64,000 bases of DNA from Bombus terrestris (taxonomy: Eukaryota > Arthropoda > Insecta > Hymenoptera > Apidae): contig NC_063276.1 in assembly GCF_910591885.1 (NCBI RefSeq), forward strand, positions 1,488,001 to 1,552,000, in the 5' to 3' direction. The position numbers and the translations under genes were made by a program. Below are positions 46,501 through 58,600 of this stretch, in pieces. Positions within the stretch are counted from its first letter, which is position 1. Each line of letters begins with the position of its first letter. The notes under the pieces were generated by a model. The model saw only the letters and a program-made list of their open reading frames with translations. It searched no databases and was not told where the DNA came from.

Positions 46501-49500
46501 TCGATCAAAGTACCGTACAGGGTGGTCCACGAATCGATCGCCACGATTTTCCACGCACGTCCGATGATCTGACAAAGAATGTTTCGGACAAAAGTCGATC
46601 AGTTTTGAATCGGCTACTAATTGCGATGTAAGAAATTTTTCAAACGACGTCACGCATTTTTAATTTCATATCGTGGTAGCTGATGTCAAGACCAGTTCAA
46701 TGACCTACTGCGTTTAAAACGACCCTGAATTTTGAAACGTCGGCCTAATCGAACGAAACGTTATCCTTTAAAAATACACTACGCAAGGTGTGTTTATTTC
46801 TGTACGCTGTTTATCTTACTTTTGCAGAGCTCGTATGACTAACGTTTTTCGTAATTTGATCGAAATAGAATAGCTTTTAAAGACGACACTTCCGTCGATC
46901 GAGCCGACATTTCACGATTCACAGTCGTTTCAAGGTTATAGCGTACTAGGCCGTTGAACTCGTCTTAACGCGAGACCAAAAATACACAGTGTCGTTTAAT
47001 TTCTTTGTCGGATGGTCGCAGGTGTGTGAAAAATCGTAGCGACCGATTCGTACGGCAAGCAGAAATTTTTATCGAAATTTACTCGGGCAAATTGAATCTC
47101 CTCGTAGACAAAATGGCTCGTTTACGCCGAAACCCGACTCTGTTACGATCCTGGACTTGCGAAATGTTCGAACAACATCGTGAAATAAAATTCTGGAATA
47201 ATATCGCCAATGCGTGTGTTAAATCATACAACGATTCTCGGAGTCAAATGCTTGAAACGTTTGAAAGATTCGAAAGACTCGTTTATGAACGGAATAAAAA
47301 TTTCATCGTATCCATTTAGTTAGCATAACCTGTTAAAATAAAATGTTGCACACGCACAATGTCGATAAGATAGCTGTCAACGGTCGTGATATTTTTTTGT
47401 AGCGATCGATGCAAGTAAGTAAATATGCAGTTACTTACGTCGACGTCGAAACAGGAGGAGGGGGATGTGGACGGTGGAAGAATGTGTAACGAAGTGCACA
47501 TTCCCCGACGATATACAGAGACGTGTGTGCAACGGCGTCACGTGAATCGAACACCGCGAAGCCACGGCTCGTTTTCTGCACGCGCTCACGTCCACGTCTG
47601 GAAACGAAAATCACGGAAGTGGCTGGTTCACGCGCACACGAGCGCGTGAAGTTGCATAACATTTTGTCGAGCCATTTAAATTCTTAACGCATCGTGCCCA
47701 CCGGTCACGTATTAATGCGTCCTTCATTAAAGTAGAAAGAACCGCGACGTTCAACACCATCTTTCCTTTCCTTCCTACGTATCGTTAGGCAGCAAAATTT
47801 AACGAAGTTCGTCGAGGCACTGGTAGCTAGAAATATTTTCAAAGTAGTAGCCAAAGTGTCCTGTTTCGTGATGGATTTTAAATCAAACACCCTTCTCACG
47901 GATTGGCGATTCACGATTAAGAATGGCAGATTCTACCGAGAAGAAACGATTTGTCTCGTTCTTTACGCTTACTCCGCAAGATACTTGGCCCGTACGAAAT
48001 GAAACTTTTAAACAAAAGTTGTCATCGCGGTAGGGAGAGAAGCAATACTTCCGTTCGATAAAACGATACATATACACAAGCGCTGGTTGAAGAAAGACGA
48101 TTCATGACGTCTTATCGTAGCTCGTTAAACTCTCGAGAGATTAAATTATCGAAGTTGCGTCTGCAGTCGCCTCTGAATATAATAAATCGTCGATCAGCGG
48201 TTGATCGAGTGAATGACCAGAACGAAACAGGGTGGCCCGACTTTCCAGCGTTAATGATTTGTCTGTCCATAGCTTATCTCATTAACGGGCGTCGTCGCAG
48301 TACCAAGAATGGGACAGGCTTTTCGTCACCGACTCTAATAGAAAGCGCACGATCTAATGGTATTCTCTTTAAATTAACGATAGTCGAGTAAATATTTAGA
48401 TACGAAAAGTAACGAATTCCGGATAAACCATATATCGTTCTATTTCGGCGAGTATCCCTGAAAATGTGACAAATCGAAAAGCTTGCTGCAACTGCTTCTA
48501 CTTTCGTTTCGCTCGAAGAGGATAAACATTGTACGTTTCGCGGAATAAGGTGGGAAAATTAGGCGTATTGGAAATATTGGAACAACCATGTACGTTAAGT
48601 AGACAGACGTGATAACAGATAAATAACGACATCATTAGTACGATACGGTAGTCAACTATCGAGAGGATCAGCGAATACGTTGCGATTTAAATTTTAGACC
48701 GCGTTCAATTAAAATTCAACGAGAGTTTTTTCTTTATAGCCATTATGTACGTGCGATCTGCAGATCTTCTTGTAAGGGATCCAAGCGTGAACACCTTAAT
48801 TGGTACGTACCGACTAGCTTTCTTATTACATATGTATCATGAAAAATTCATATCGCGCTTAAAAGGCTTACGATCGTCAAATTTTACTCGATTCTCTTCT
48901 CCTTTTTAATGGTCACGAAGCTTTTGCGATTAAATTTTAGGGCACTTGAGAAGAAAATGTCTCTTTATTGAATTTTAAGACACAATCGGCCACTCTTCTA
49001 TGATTCCCTTCTTTCTCTTCTATTTTTTCGTGTCTCATCGAATCTCAACATTCTTGCCTTTGCAATAATTTTTCTATGTACGAACGTTCGAACGAAACTA
49101 CGTTACGAATATCGACTCGCTGTGCCATATATTTAAGATTCGACGCAACGTTAAATCGCATATTATATCTCGGTACCGAAAAGTCATGTTCGATGCTCGA
49201 CCGTTTTCGATTATCCTGTCAGATTATCTTTCCGTACGTACAATTCTCAACCAATATTTATCCACCAATTACTCAGCAACGAAAGCAACGGCATTTAGTC
49301 GGACGTAAGACGCAACATCGTTACTTCCGGCTCTTTTTACAACCAATTTCTCCACGTGGTTTCTCGTACTCGTTGAAATCGAAGCAGATTACACGTTACG
49401 AAAACATTGGAGCGGATTACCAGGCCGAACGAAACGCGCGTTGAACGACGCGCCGGTCTAAATGGTTTTCGTCGATTTTCCAGAGTTAAAGCACCGTTCG

Positions 49501-49700
49501 GATTTCACTTTCGCAAGGACGATCATTATCGAGCGACGTGTATAGCCGTACGAACAATGAAAGCTCGTCTCGTGCGGGAACAACCGATAAAAATGAGGCT
49601 CCTTTTGCCCAGGGGTAGCCATATGGCGTGAATTTGATTAATCGTACGCGCACTGTGTCGGAACTTCGCCTTCGTTTGCAACGATATACGTTGAGAACGG
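46501..49700. other. Decayed repeat element, then non-coding stretch
   Basis: The left part holds the inverted-repeat element (46524-47056). The plus frame at 47005-47319 (104 codons) starts in its right arm and shows no recognised domain, so it is probably chance or a TE remnant. From 47.4 to 49.7 kb nothing beyond short frames is seen. CAGGGTGG occurs again at about 48230. Confidence 0.55.
46524..47056. mobile_element. Decayed element with inverted repeats of 51 to 56 bp
   Basis: The left arm (46524-46579) and the reverse complement of the right arm (47001-47056) align without gaps at about 43 of 56 positions, or 42 of the inner 51. Most differences are transitions. The interior is about 420 bp and non-coding. 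The left arm is preceded by ACAGGGTGGTCCAC, a type of start I recall from insect interspersed repeats, but the right outer end has lost the match. This fits an old non-autonomous DNA transposon, or two inversely inserted copies of one repeat. No transposase or clear target duplication was found. Confidence 0.5.
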
Positions 49701-50107
49701 AGGAGGAACGTTGTTATTCGAGTCGCTGGATGCTCTCCTTTCGCGATCAGAACGCGTATTGTTTAACCTGATCTAAAAGTAGCGAAACTTGTTCTAAGCA
49801 ACGTACATCGAATAAGGAAACTGGAATCGAGCGTACAGGAGGAATCACGCGCTATAAAGAATATAAAGTCCCGATTCTACGAAATAGACGATTTGAAAAG
49901 AGAATGGGAAATGAATATTTCCAAGTAAAGAATCGTAGATAAAGAAACGTTCGGGTTACTTAAAAGCTCGAACCTCGTTGATTCCAGGGAATCCGAGAGG
50001 AAACGCCATCGAAGGAGGAACTACGAAATGAAAAATTGGGATCGATTGTTCGCTCGGAATAAAATTCTGAATATAAGATAAGTTCTTTGGAAGGATGAAC
50101 GTGAAAC

Positions 50108-50240
50108 GAGGAACTTAGAATACATTAAAGTTTAAAGTATTCCAGATTCCTTCGAGTAAAGGAACTTAAAGCAAGGAATTTAAAACAAGTTTCTACGAAC
50201 AAGAACCTTGACCATGAAGCTTAGAACGAGTTCCTTCGAG
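50108..50240 (+). repeat. Degenerate short repeats of GGAACTTAAAGCAAG type
   Basis: Related words occur at about 50108, 50159, 50174 and 50218, each a GGAAYTTARAR-like core followed by a CAAG or CGAG end. The word TTCCTTCGAG occurs at 50147-50156 and 50231-50240, a period of 84. This indicates an old, decayed tandem array. Confidence 0.4.
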
Positions 50241-52133
50241 ATAAGAATCTCCAACGAGGAATTCTCAAGTGATATATTTAAAATAAACGATTCAAAATTG
50301 CTGCTTAATCTTAATTAATTTATTCGGATTACATCGCCTTTAAATAATTTAAAGAGAAGGCGAACAAATTCAAACGACCTCGTTTAATAATCGTTACGTC
50401 GTAAGGAGTTTTAGAAGACATTCGTCACGCTTTTCCGAAAAGTCTAATCTACTCTATGAACGAGGTACAATGAAATTCAATGGCATTTAATGGGACAAGC
50501 GTTGCACGTCTTACATTTGAAACATTGTAATGATATACTCGCGGAAATGAAACGAGTAACCTCTGTTTAAAGACGACTACCGGATTAAACCGAGGGCGCG
50601 CAACGTGTTCTTATCTTTATCTATTACTATAATTATATAATTCCTTCGAGGAAATATTATACAAAGGCGTATTTATCAGAAACGATTTAAGATGGGTTCC
50701 AGAGGATCGTCGACTCAATTTTATTAATCGTTTCATCAAAAGCAAACAATTTGTAGAAATTGACAACGTATTTCGATCGATTACATTTAAAAAATCATTT
50801 AAAATTTAAAAAATCTCCGATCTCTGTTACGTATAATCCAACTTTCTGTATCGTAAATAATACGCCCTAAAAATAAAATACGAATTAAATCCCTTGCCTC
50901 GCGTCTCTAGACTCTAGTCTAAACTTTCAACCCTCGTAACCCGTCTTCTACGACCCCATCATCTATCATCGTTCAAAGCATCTAGAAAACTCCTCGAGCA
51001 ACAAGTAGCCTATTTTACATTCTTATCCGCGTGTTCTTTCACGTTCGAGCCGTGGTCGTGATCGTACGACCATACGATATACAATGCTCGAGTTTTTCTC
51101 CTCCTCGCGTGTTCGCCGTGGGCAAACGCGGCTCTAATCGCAAGATGGATGAAGTTAGAATCACCTAGGGCCAGGTGGTGGCACGCCGTATACCAGTCGA
51201 GGTATATCTGGTACCCGAGCCGTGTTTCCTTTGCTTCATTACGTCGTCGAAGATTATCCAAGTAGAGTCGATTTCGTTAAGGGTGGCTGGCCAGACCAGG
51301 CGCTGCGACTTGCACCCTTCGCAAGCTCGTGCCAAGCAGATGTCTTATTGTCATGCTAAGGGATCACCCTTGTGCGACGCGTAACGTCTTTCCGGCTGTC
51401 GCCGTCGGTTTCTGCTTGTTTGGAATTATTTTTTCGGAGGTCAAGGGGGAGGCAGTGGCTTCCATGTACGGCGTAACGTACCCTAAACGAGAAGATCCTG
51501 CTTTCAGAGTTTCGGTTCGTGTCTTTACGGTTGAACATCGGCATTTTATCGATCGAGTCGTTCTCGCTACACAGCAATTCTATTTATTCGAATTATTTAT
51601 CGGAGCGGAATTGTGGTTGATCGAATTCTTGTCTATCGATTGCTCTGAAATGCAGATGAAAACACGGGCCTCGTTGATCGGCCAAAAGTTTGAAAACAGA
51701 AGCGAACGGTGGAAGCAACGAGAAATAACGTTCGTAAGTCGTTCAACTCTGGATGGTCGAATTGGATGAAGTCAAAAAATGGTGCAACCGTCGTCATGGG
51801 CCCCTTGGCAAATATTTGGCGGCTGAATAAACGGCAAATTCACGTGGCTATGGCTTCGTGTGTTTGGCTTTTGATTTCACTCCCCCTCTTTCTCGTGTCC
51901 TGCAGTCGCCGCCTGCAGGTCTTCGAACTCGAAAAATACTTTCTTGGCTCCTCGACGAGCAGGCGATCTCGAATAAAAATCCGGCAGCTGGCTTCGCCTC
52001 TTTGTGTTTCACGGCACGGGCTAGACGCTTAGGACTTTTGTCGTTACGTTTGCCTTTGTCATAGCCACGGAGACTACCGTCGCGCCACTGACTTTCGATC
52101 GATAAAGGATCAACTGACGCGAGCAACGATATA

Positions 52134-52500
52134 CAGGGTGAGTCCATCTATTATCATCGAGCGCATATATACTTTACACGGTTAATCTATCCGTTTTAGA
52201 AGCGGATACGTCGCTTTGGTAGAAGATGTATCCAGAGCGATAGTCGTTTCTAATTGTTTTGACTTTCGAATCTAATCTTTTTATCGTAACTCCTAAAGAT
52301 ACGACGGAACGATAATTTTCGAACAGTTTCTGTAATTTGTATCTTTTTAACCATATCAAAAGCGTGCAACAAACAAGTTGAAAGTTACGGATTTTGTAGC
52401 AACCTTCGGTCGGTTGGAGAAGTGAAAAAATTACGGGTTGCGAAAGTGTTAAGATTGTACGAGAGAGTTGGCAAAATCGTACCACTTAAGTTTTAAGATA
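52134..52500. mobile_element. Possible decayed interspersed repeat
   Basis: It begins ACAGGGTGAGTCCATC, close to the ACAGGGTGGTCCAC start of the element at 46.5 kb. It runs into a 103-codon minus frame with no transposase motif. No matching inverted end was found. The call rests on the shared start and on general resemblance to insect repeat ends, so it is tentative. Confidence 0.25.
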
Positions 52501-53699
52501 TCTTACGTCCTGTTTCCCATTTCGTACCAATTTGTACGCAAATTAAGTTGAAAATTGAAGCTCGATGTTCGCGAAACCTGCTATTACCTGTCTTTAATCT
52601 TTTTCCCAGAACAAATTAATTTATTATAAGCCTTTCTTATAACGTAAAATAAACGGTGTGATTTCGGCAACCAGTTGCCCAAATTTCGCGCGTACGCTTT
52701 CTTCAAAGCTAACGCCTGTACCGATGGAGATTTGGAAATTGAATATAAAAATACGTAGAATCAAAGTTGCGAGAGTTTACAGAAGCAAACAAATACTTAA
52801 GCGTCGTTCAGCCGCTATAGTCTGGATTTTAAAATCTGCTTTAACCAAGTACTCCTACTTAACTCTAATTTTCCACCTTAATAAGTTCCTTCCTTTAACT
52901 CAAAGCCAGCCATGCGAATAATTGATCGTTAGTTTCCATTAAATTTCGTTAAGCATGGCTTGCTTCTTCCACCGAGAATCGTTATTAGACGTTTATGACC
53001 ATTTAACCCTCCGATTTAACGAAAATCCTGATAAATCTCGTTACGCGTTACGCCAACCAAATAAGACGACGATGAGAGAAGATTTCATAGATATTTCGTT
53101 CAAAATATCAAACTATCCTCCACTTATGGCCGCAAGAGTCAAAGCACGTTCATCATCTACCCAACTAAACGATCTGTTTCGAACACATAAAATCTCCGAT
53201 CTATCACGATGAGTTAAAGATCACTGCCCTCTCTTTCTCCTTCGCGAACGTTCGTGTCTATTGTTCGAAATAAAATATGCCGATCTCTCGGTGCACTTAA
53301 CCGTATTCGTAAAAAGCAGCGAGACCAGGTGCCTCTCGCGTCGTGGCGCAGTCACCACCTCTGTGCAAACGATTCCAACGTATCGAGGTCGTCGTCAGAC
53401 GGTACTTTTACCTCCCGACGCCCCTTCTAGAAACCGTTCACGAGGATACCCTGCCGTTTTCTTTTCATTTCGCTTCGTCTCCTTCACCCTCGGCCCGCTG
53501 CTCGCGCCACGAAATAGTATTACGTTAGACGATAGACGGTAGTCGATCGCCAGGTGTCCACGCAACCCTGTGCTACCCCCTGAAACGCAGGTGTGCTGGC
53601 ACGCGTTCTCCTCGCCTCTCTTTCTATTTATTATCGGCACGATTTTGTGCGTCTCCTTCTAACCAACCTTGTTCTCGAATCGCAGGAAACGTGGTTGCA

Positions 53700-53915
53700 G
53701 ACGCTTTCTTAAACGGTGCAACGCACTTACGTCATCGGGCTCGATCGCACGGCGAACGTTCATCCCGTGAAGGGATCGCGAACGAAAGGGGCCCTCCAAC
53801 TGTCTCTCGGGAGTGAGAGCATGGAGTAACGGGAAATTCGAACAGGGTGAAGAGTATTTAAGCGCGGCGCGTTAACCAGATTTTGGATCGCGAGACGTCC
53901 GGTGTGAGATCATTG
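53700..53915 (+). promoter_or_regulatory. Candidate promoter region with CRE-like site, hairpin and TATA-like box
   Basis: TTACGTCA, a CRE/ATF-like site, lies near 53728. A hairpin follows: GTTCATCCC against GGGATCGCGAAC, with stem ATCCC/GGGAT at 53762-53776. The TATA-like TATTTAAG is at 53855-53862. About 500 bases downstream is the microRNA-like hairpin. No initiator of high quality is seen, so the call is weak. Confidence 0.2.
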
Positions 53916-54363
53916 GGTGTGGATCGTAGAAACGATATTCGAAGGATTCGGAAGCCGCGTATCGATCGACTCTAGAAATTAGGAGAGTAGAAAATTGGCG
54001 ATATCACGGATGTCGTTTATCAAAATTTACTTTGGAATTTACGATTATCGAAGTCGCTTGGTCGTGATAGATAATCGTAAGGATTATTAACTTTTGGTCG
54101 TTTGTTTACAGAGGAGTTGAATCTTAAACGTTGTTGCGCGTTTTTAACGAAGGACGTACGTACGAGTCTATCTGGATGACAATTCTCCCCTATTTTTAGT
54201 CATAGGATATAATGGCACGAAGAGAACTTGAAACCCCCATAGAAGGTAGGGCGTAACTATCAACATGGAACAGCCTGGTAAGAAATAACGATTCTCGTTG
54301 AGCATCAAGGATCAGCCGAGTGACAGCTTTCCACTGAGCGATCTCGAGGGTCTCCATCTCGCA

Positions 54364-54385
54364 AACAACCGTCTTGAACATAAGG
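54364..54385. repeat. 22-bp exact repeat, copy 1
   Basis: This 22-base word (starting AACAACCGTCTTG, ending CATAAGG) is identical to 55142-55163. The bases on both sides differ. The copy overlaps the start of the 5' arm of the hairpin at 54383. An exact 22-bp match 778 bp apart with no similarity around it is unlikely by chance, and unlike an old duplication. Confidence 0.6.
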
Positions 54386-54434
54386 TGCTCCTGGTACGCA
54401 TGCCGTTCTACAGATATGCGTACGAGGTGCATAT
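54383..54434 (+). ncRNA. MicroRNA-like hairpin (candidate)
   Basis: The arm 54383-54401 pairs with 54416-54434: eight consecutive pairs at the loop side (GTACGCAT with ATGCGTAC), then two blocks of three separated by single mismatches, one G-U pair and one more pair. The loop is 14 bases. This gives 16 pairs over 19 positions, similar to a pre-microRNA although somewhat short. Either strand can fold. I do not recognise a known insect microRNA in either arm. It could be a lineage-specific microRNA, an RNA structural element or chance. Confidence 0.3.
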
Positions 54435-54435
54435 G

Positions 54436-54462
54436 CTTTTGTGCCATTAACGTACACAAAAG
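54436..54462. repeat. Perfect 8-bp hairpin next to the microRNA-like stem
   Basis: CTTTTGTG (54436-54443) pairs perfectly with CACAAAAG (54455-54462) across an 11-base loop. It begins one base after the larger hairpin ends, so a transcript here would carry two consecutive stems. Confidence 0.45.
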
Positions 54463-55141
54463 GCACGTGCCAAACGGTCTTTAATTAACGCCTCTTGTTC
54501 TTGATCATTGTCTTGTCTGCGCCATGTGTACGTACAAACCGTCGACACGCGTGATTTCTCAGGATCCAGATATTGCTGGACTTTGTTAAGAAAATTTTTG
54601 AATTTCTGATAAGTTCGCTAAAATTTCGCATCGCACAGATTTTTCGTTAATAATATTCGTTTCGTCGTGCTCGTCAAAATGTGTGTATCGCAAATCTCAC
54701 TTACATAGTGCAAATAACGAGGATAATCCGTAAAGTACGAACCAGTCCGAGGCAAAGAGAAGAATATAACGTTACATTTCGATCGATATCGTCAATGCAT
54801 GAAAATACCTTCCCATAAATTGTTCTACTCTTTCGCTATCAAGTAAGAATTTTCTTCACCCTTAAAATATCACATTCACAAATTTGCTAAAAAAAAAGAA
54901 AAAAAAAGAAAAGGATAGAAGAAAGATAAAAGTATAAGATAGAAAATATTTTACGCTTCGATTCTCTTGACACACGTCACATTACACGATGACTGTCGTA
55001 ACGCCAACGCTACGAGGGAGCAAGGAGAAATCATCGAAATAGGGGAGGTTTGTGCGGCGACGCCTGCAATTTGCCCGGCGACCGCGACAATGGGAAACGA
55101 GTGGCTGCTTCACGTTCAACAGTTCGGCTTTCCTTCCAGGG

Positions 55142-55163
55142 AACAACCGTCTTGAACATAAGG
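55142..55163. repeat. 22-bp exact repeat, copy 2
   Basis: Identical to 54364-54385 and in the same orientation. The word CATAAGGCG at its end (55157-55165) occurs again at 55234-55242, and CATAAG also at 55209-55214, so this patch is enriched for CATAAG words. No hairpin comparable to the one at copy 1 forms here. Confidence 0.6.
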
Positions 55164-55600
55164 CGGCGGTCACTCGTTTCGCAGGGTCGGTCTATTGAAA
55201 ACGGGGTGCATAAGTATCGGTGCAAGTCGGCGGCATAAGGCGCACGTGCTGCACGCGTGCCACCCCGGGCCCAGATGACTTTTAATCGAATTATCGTAAT
55301 CACCGGACGAAAAATTTCTGCCGCGACTTTTGTCTTGCTCGAACGAGCTCTTGCTTCTTCCAGACGGTTATTAACCGTCACGCTGGTAGCCGACCAAATT
55401 TTTATCGCACCCCATAACGTTCCTCCACAGCCATTTTTCGGCTGTTCCGAAGGGACCCTTTAACGAGAAAATAATAAACCAGAGAATTGGATCGTTACGA
55501 GGAGGAAGCTCGTTTTAATTTGGAACATTCAGTTTCAGCAGGATCGATCGTAGAAAAAGATTCTTTGTGGTAATGGTCAGGGGCAGGTATTATTAAGGGC

Positions 55601-58600
55601 GTGAGTGTGTTCGTGCGTGGATTGGATCTTTCAAATTGATCGATGATTAATCCTTTCGTGCGCGAGTATTTCTTCCAGTCGCATTTCTTTAAATTAATAT
55701 ATCATTCCCAAGGTATATTAGATTCGTCGGAAAGCTGTGTAGTCTTTTCAGAAAAAATATCTTGGAGATTAGGAATACCGATAACTGTGAATAGTTTACC
55801 AACTCGGTTGTAGATTACGTTTTATCTAGATCAGCCAACAACCAACATCAGTGTGATATTGACGGTAATCTTCTTGAGTCGTGAACTTTATAAAACGTCT
55901 GCAAGATTTTTCGTAATACGTTTGCGTCAGTCAGTAAGTGTAAATTTTCTGTCAATTATTGCGAAATATTCTCTCGTAATTTCGCGCTCTTTGCTTCGTA
56001 TCCTACGTTTAGTCCAACTGATAGTCGGTGATCGTATTAAATCGAGAATTCGTTCCCCTTTTAAACGTTCATCGATTATTCGAGTTTCAACCACGTTGGC
56101 GCATTTTCGCGCATCCATTTCTCGAGACTGTCGGCAGAGACACGGAAACGCGCGTATAATTCCCACTTACGAACACGTGGAACGCGACAGGGTGGTCTGC
56201 CGATTTACGATGGGAAGGATATTTCGAAGGTTACGCACGTATCAGAGAATTTGTCGACGCCACCGAGTAACCTCGAGTCATGCAGCATATCGACACGGAC
56301 AGCGTAATTATGGAACGTTTTTCGAACGACTATTGCCGTTGCGGAACCGTTCTTATTAGCTCATGTATAAGAGTGTTACGATCCTCCTCGATAAAATACC
56401 TTTTGGACACATAATCAGCCTCCATAACGAAATTCGTGGTACACCAGTATCGTGAAATTTCATTGGTAATCTCGTTTATTAAGGCCACTTAAGCGCGTCT
56501 CTGCGATACCTCGTTGACGAATGGAACGATGGGGCTTGCGCTTATTTTCGTAAACGAACGAGGGTGAAGTTGCTTCTCGCCTAATTTAATATCGTGTGCT
56601 TTCTAAAATTTAGTTTATCGACCGAGTAGAGAAAGTAAGGGAAACGTATGGCAGTGGCGATACAAAATTTGAGGAAACGAAGAATCGATTTCTTAAAAAA
56701 CTTGTCAGATATTTTCGAGTTTAATTATACTTTTTTTTTCTAACGAAATTTAGTAATTTCGAGGATCGTGCGCGAGTGTCAGTTTCAAAAGCGGAGGCGT
56801 TTTGGCCTTCTGTGAATATCAAAGACAAGAAAAAAGAGAATAAAATACAGGAAGAAAAAGGACGAAACGCTGATAAGAGGAATAATCCGACACGTCGGAG
56901 CGATCGATAAAAGAAGCGAGAAAGTCGTCTCCTGGAAGAGCAACTGCCCGCATGTTTGCTCTGTTGGTTGGTTAGATCTGTGCGATTTTAAATACAAACA
57001 CGATACAGATGGACGGATGTGAATGGAAGGTCAGGGACACGTTTGCAACGGAATCGTTTTGGCGAGGGCAACCGATAAAGCGGGATAGCTCGCCGACCGT
57101 CTTATCATTCCGTCTCAGCTGTTCACCCCACGCAGTGTCTCGATTCTCGGAAGGTCCTCGTAAAAATATCACAGGATGTAACCGCCCGCTATGCCAAAAA
57201 CCGACCTGCTACGACGCGCCAAGTACTGGCGTAGGACTCACGTTTCACTTTCTCATCCTCCAACGAAACTAATCTCCGTTGCTTCTCCATCGTAAATGTT
57301 GGAAAAAGTAACGCTTTAAACGATGTTAAGAATAGGTTATTTTCGAGAAAATGCGGGTGTACGGACACAAAGATCCATCCTTGTGAATTTCTGTAAGGAG
57401 CAGAGATAATTCTCAACGGAAGCTTGTCGAGTTTTAGGGATATCCGATTCGTCGATTTTTGAATGTCAACAGCTCAGGCACGATTCCTTTATTCCTTATT
57501 CCTGTATTATCTTGACTTTATCTTGGCAGAAGCTTGCCCCCCTTGGTTAAAACTTTTTCACGATATGTCGAAAAATGAAACAAATTGATCAAGCTGAAAA
57601 AAGATTCGCGATAAATCATTGCTCTGATCGTTAAGAAATTGGTTGCGGTTAAAATATACGAGATATCGGGTGACAGTCTTAAAAAATATTTCAGCTTTGG
57701 TAAATAAGAAAAATATACGTCTACTTAAGAATGAAATAACCAAACATGAAAAAAGGTCGCGGTAGGCATTCGTTTCACGGTGCCTACGACATTTGTCGGA
57801 GCGTGAGAAACGCCGGACGAAATCCCAGTATATTTACATAAAAAGGGAAGAAGAGGAAGGACGTTCGGGCCGAAGAATCAAGGATTCACGAAACACGCCG
57901 ATAAACCGCAAGTTCATGGGGTTTCATTGATGCCAGGCCTTTTGTCACATGGCGCCTGACCTACCAAAAGCGAAAGCATAAAATTAAGAAGGAAACCAGT
58001 CGTTGCGATTACGGATTTATTTTACGAACCACCGGTAACCGATCCTTATCCTCGGAAAAATTTCAACCGTGCGACGTACACAAATTCACACGAATGCGAG
58101 TTTTAAAGACGAAGAAGCAATCGCGTAGGAATTCTCTCGATCCCCCTTATTGGCTTTTACGGGCGACGAAACGGTCGCAAAAATGTCCAACACGAACAAG
58201 GTGTAATCAACCGTGAAAATTAAAAGGAGCAACGACGTTTTTTGTATATGCACGTTCGTGGCGAAAAGTTTGGAAATTTCGAATCGAACAAAGCGTCGAT
58301 TTAGAATTTTATCAGTTTAAAAAAGATTCGCGGAACGCGTAAAATCAATCTCGCTAAAATATAATTCTTCAACGAGGACGAGATAAAGATTTCATAAATT
58401 TTCTCGAAACTTTCACGACGCGTTTTAACCTTTCATTTTCGGTCATAAATTCCTTTCGCAAATACCGAACGATGTTCGTGTCGTTAAAAACGCATGTCAA
58501 AAGTACGACGAGCCTGACATTAGCATGAACCGCCTAACGATTTCTCTTGCCAAGTTGATTCCGGCTGGTCTCGCGTAACGAGCAAGAACGCATCTCTTCC
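55601..58600. other. Non-coding stretch
   Basis: The longest frame (55853-56359 plus, 168 codons) is arginine-rich and has no motif or low-complexity cause, so it is left unassigned. CAGGGTGG occurs at about 56189 inside it. From 57.4 to 58.6 kb frames are short. The sequence at 57926-57975 (GATGCCAGGCCTTTTGTCAC and neighbours) looks non-random but carries no frame. Confidence 0.55.

Larger units (their letters stand above)
49701..53300. other. Non-coding stretch with degenerate repeats
   Basis: AT-rich sequence with a degenerate repeat cluster at 50.1 kb and a repeat-like start at 52134. Frames at 51329-51769 and 51709-52032 are unremarkable. From 49.7 to 51.0 kb no frame is open for long. 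Confidence 0.6.
53301..55600. other. Possible small transcribed unit, otherwise non-coding
   Basis: This interval holds the candidate promoter, the hairpins and the 22-bp duplicated word described separately. The short minus frames at 54196-54459 and 55031-55381 both read the duplicated word as Leu-Met-Phe-Lys-Thr-Val-Val but share nothing else. An A-rich run lies at about 54889-54918. No protein family is recognised. Confidence 0.5.

Noticed and set aside
53905..53914. TGAGATCATT, the first ten bases of the bantam microRNA
   Set aside because: The match stops after ten bases and no hairpin forms around it.
54381..54400. 5' arm of the hairpin beginning TAAGGTGC, resembling the vertebrate miR-18 start
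   Set aside because: Only the first eight bases agree, the rest differs, and I know of no insect member of that family. Treated as coincidence.
55853..56359. 168-codon plus frame
   Set aside because: No low-complexity cause, but also no recognisable motif, no splice context and an arginine-heavy composition. Not enough to call a gene.
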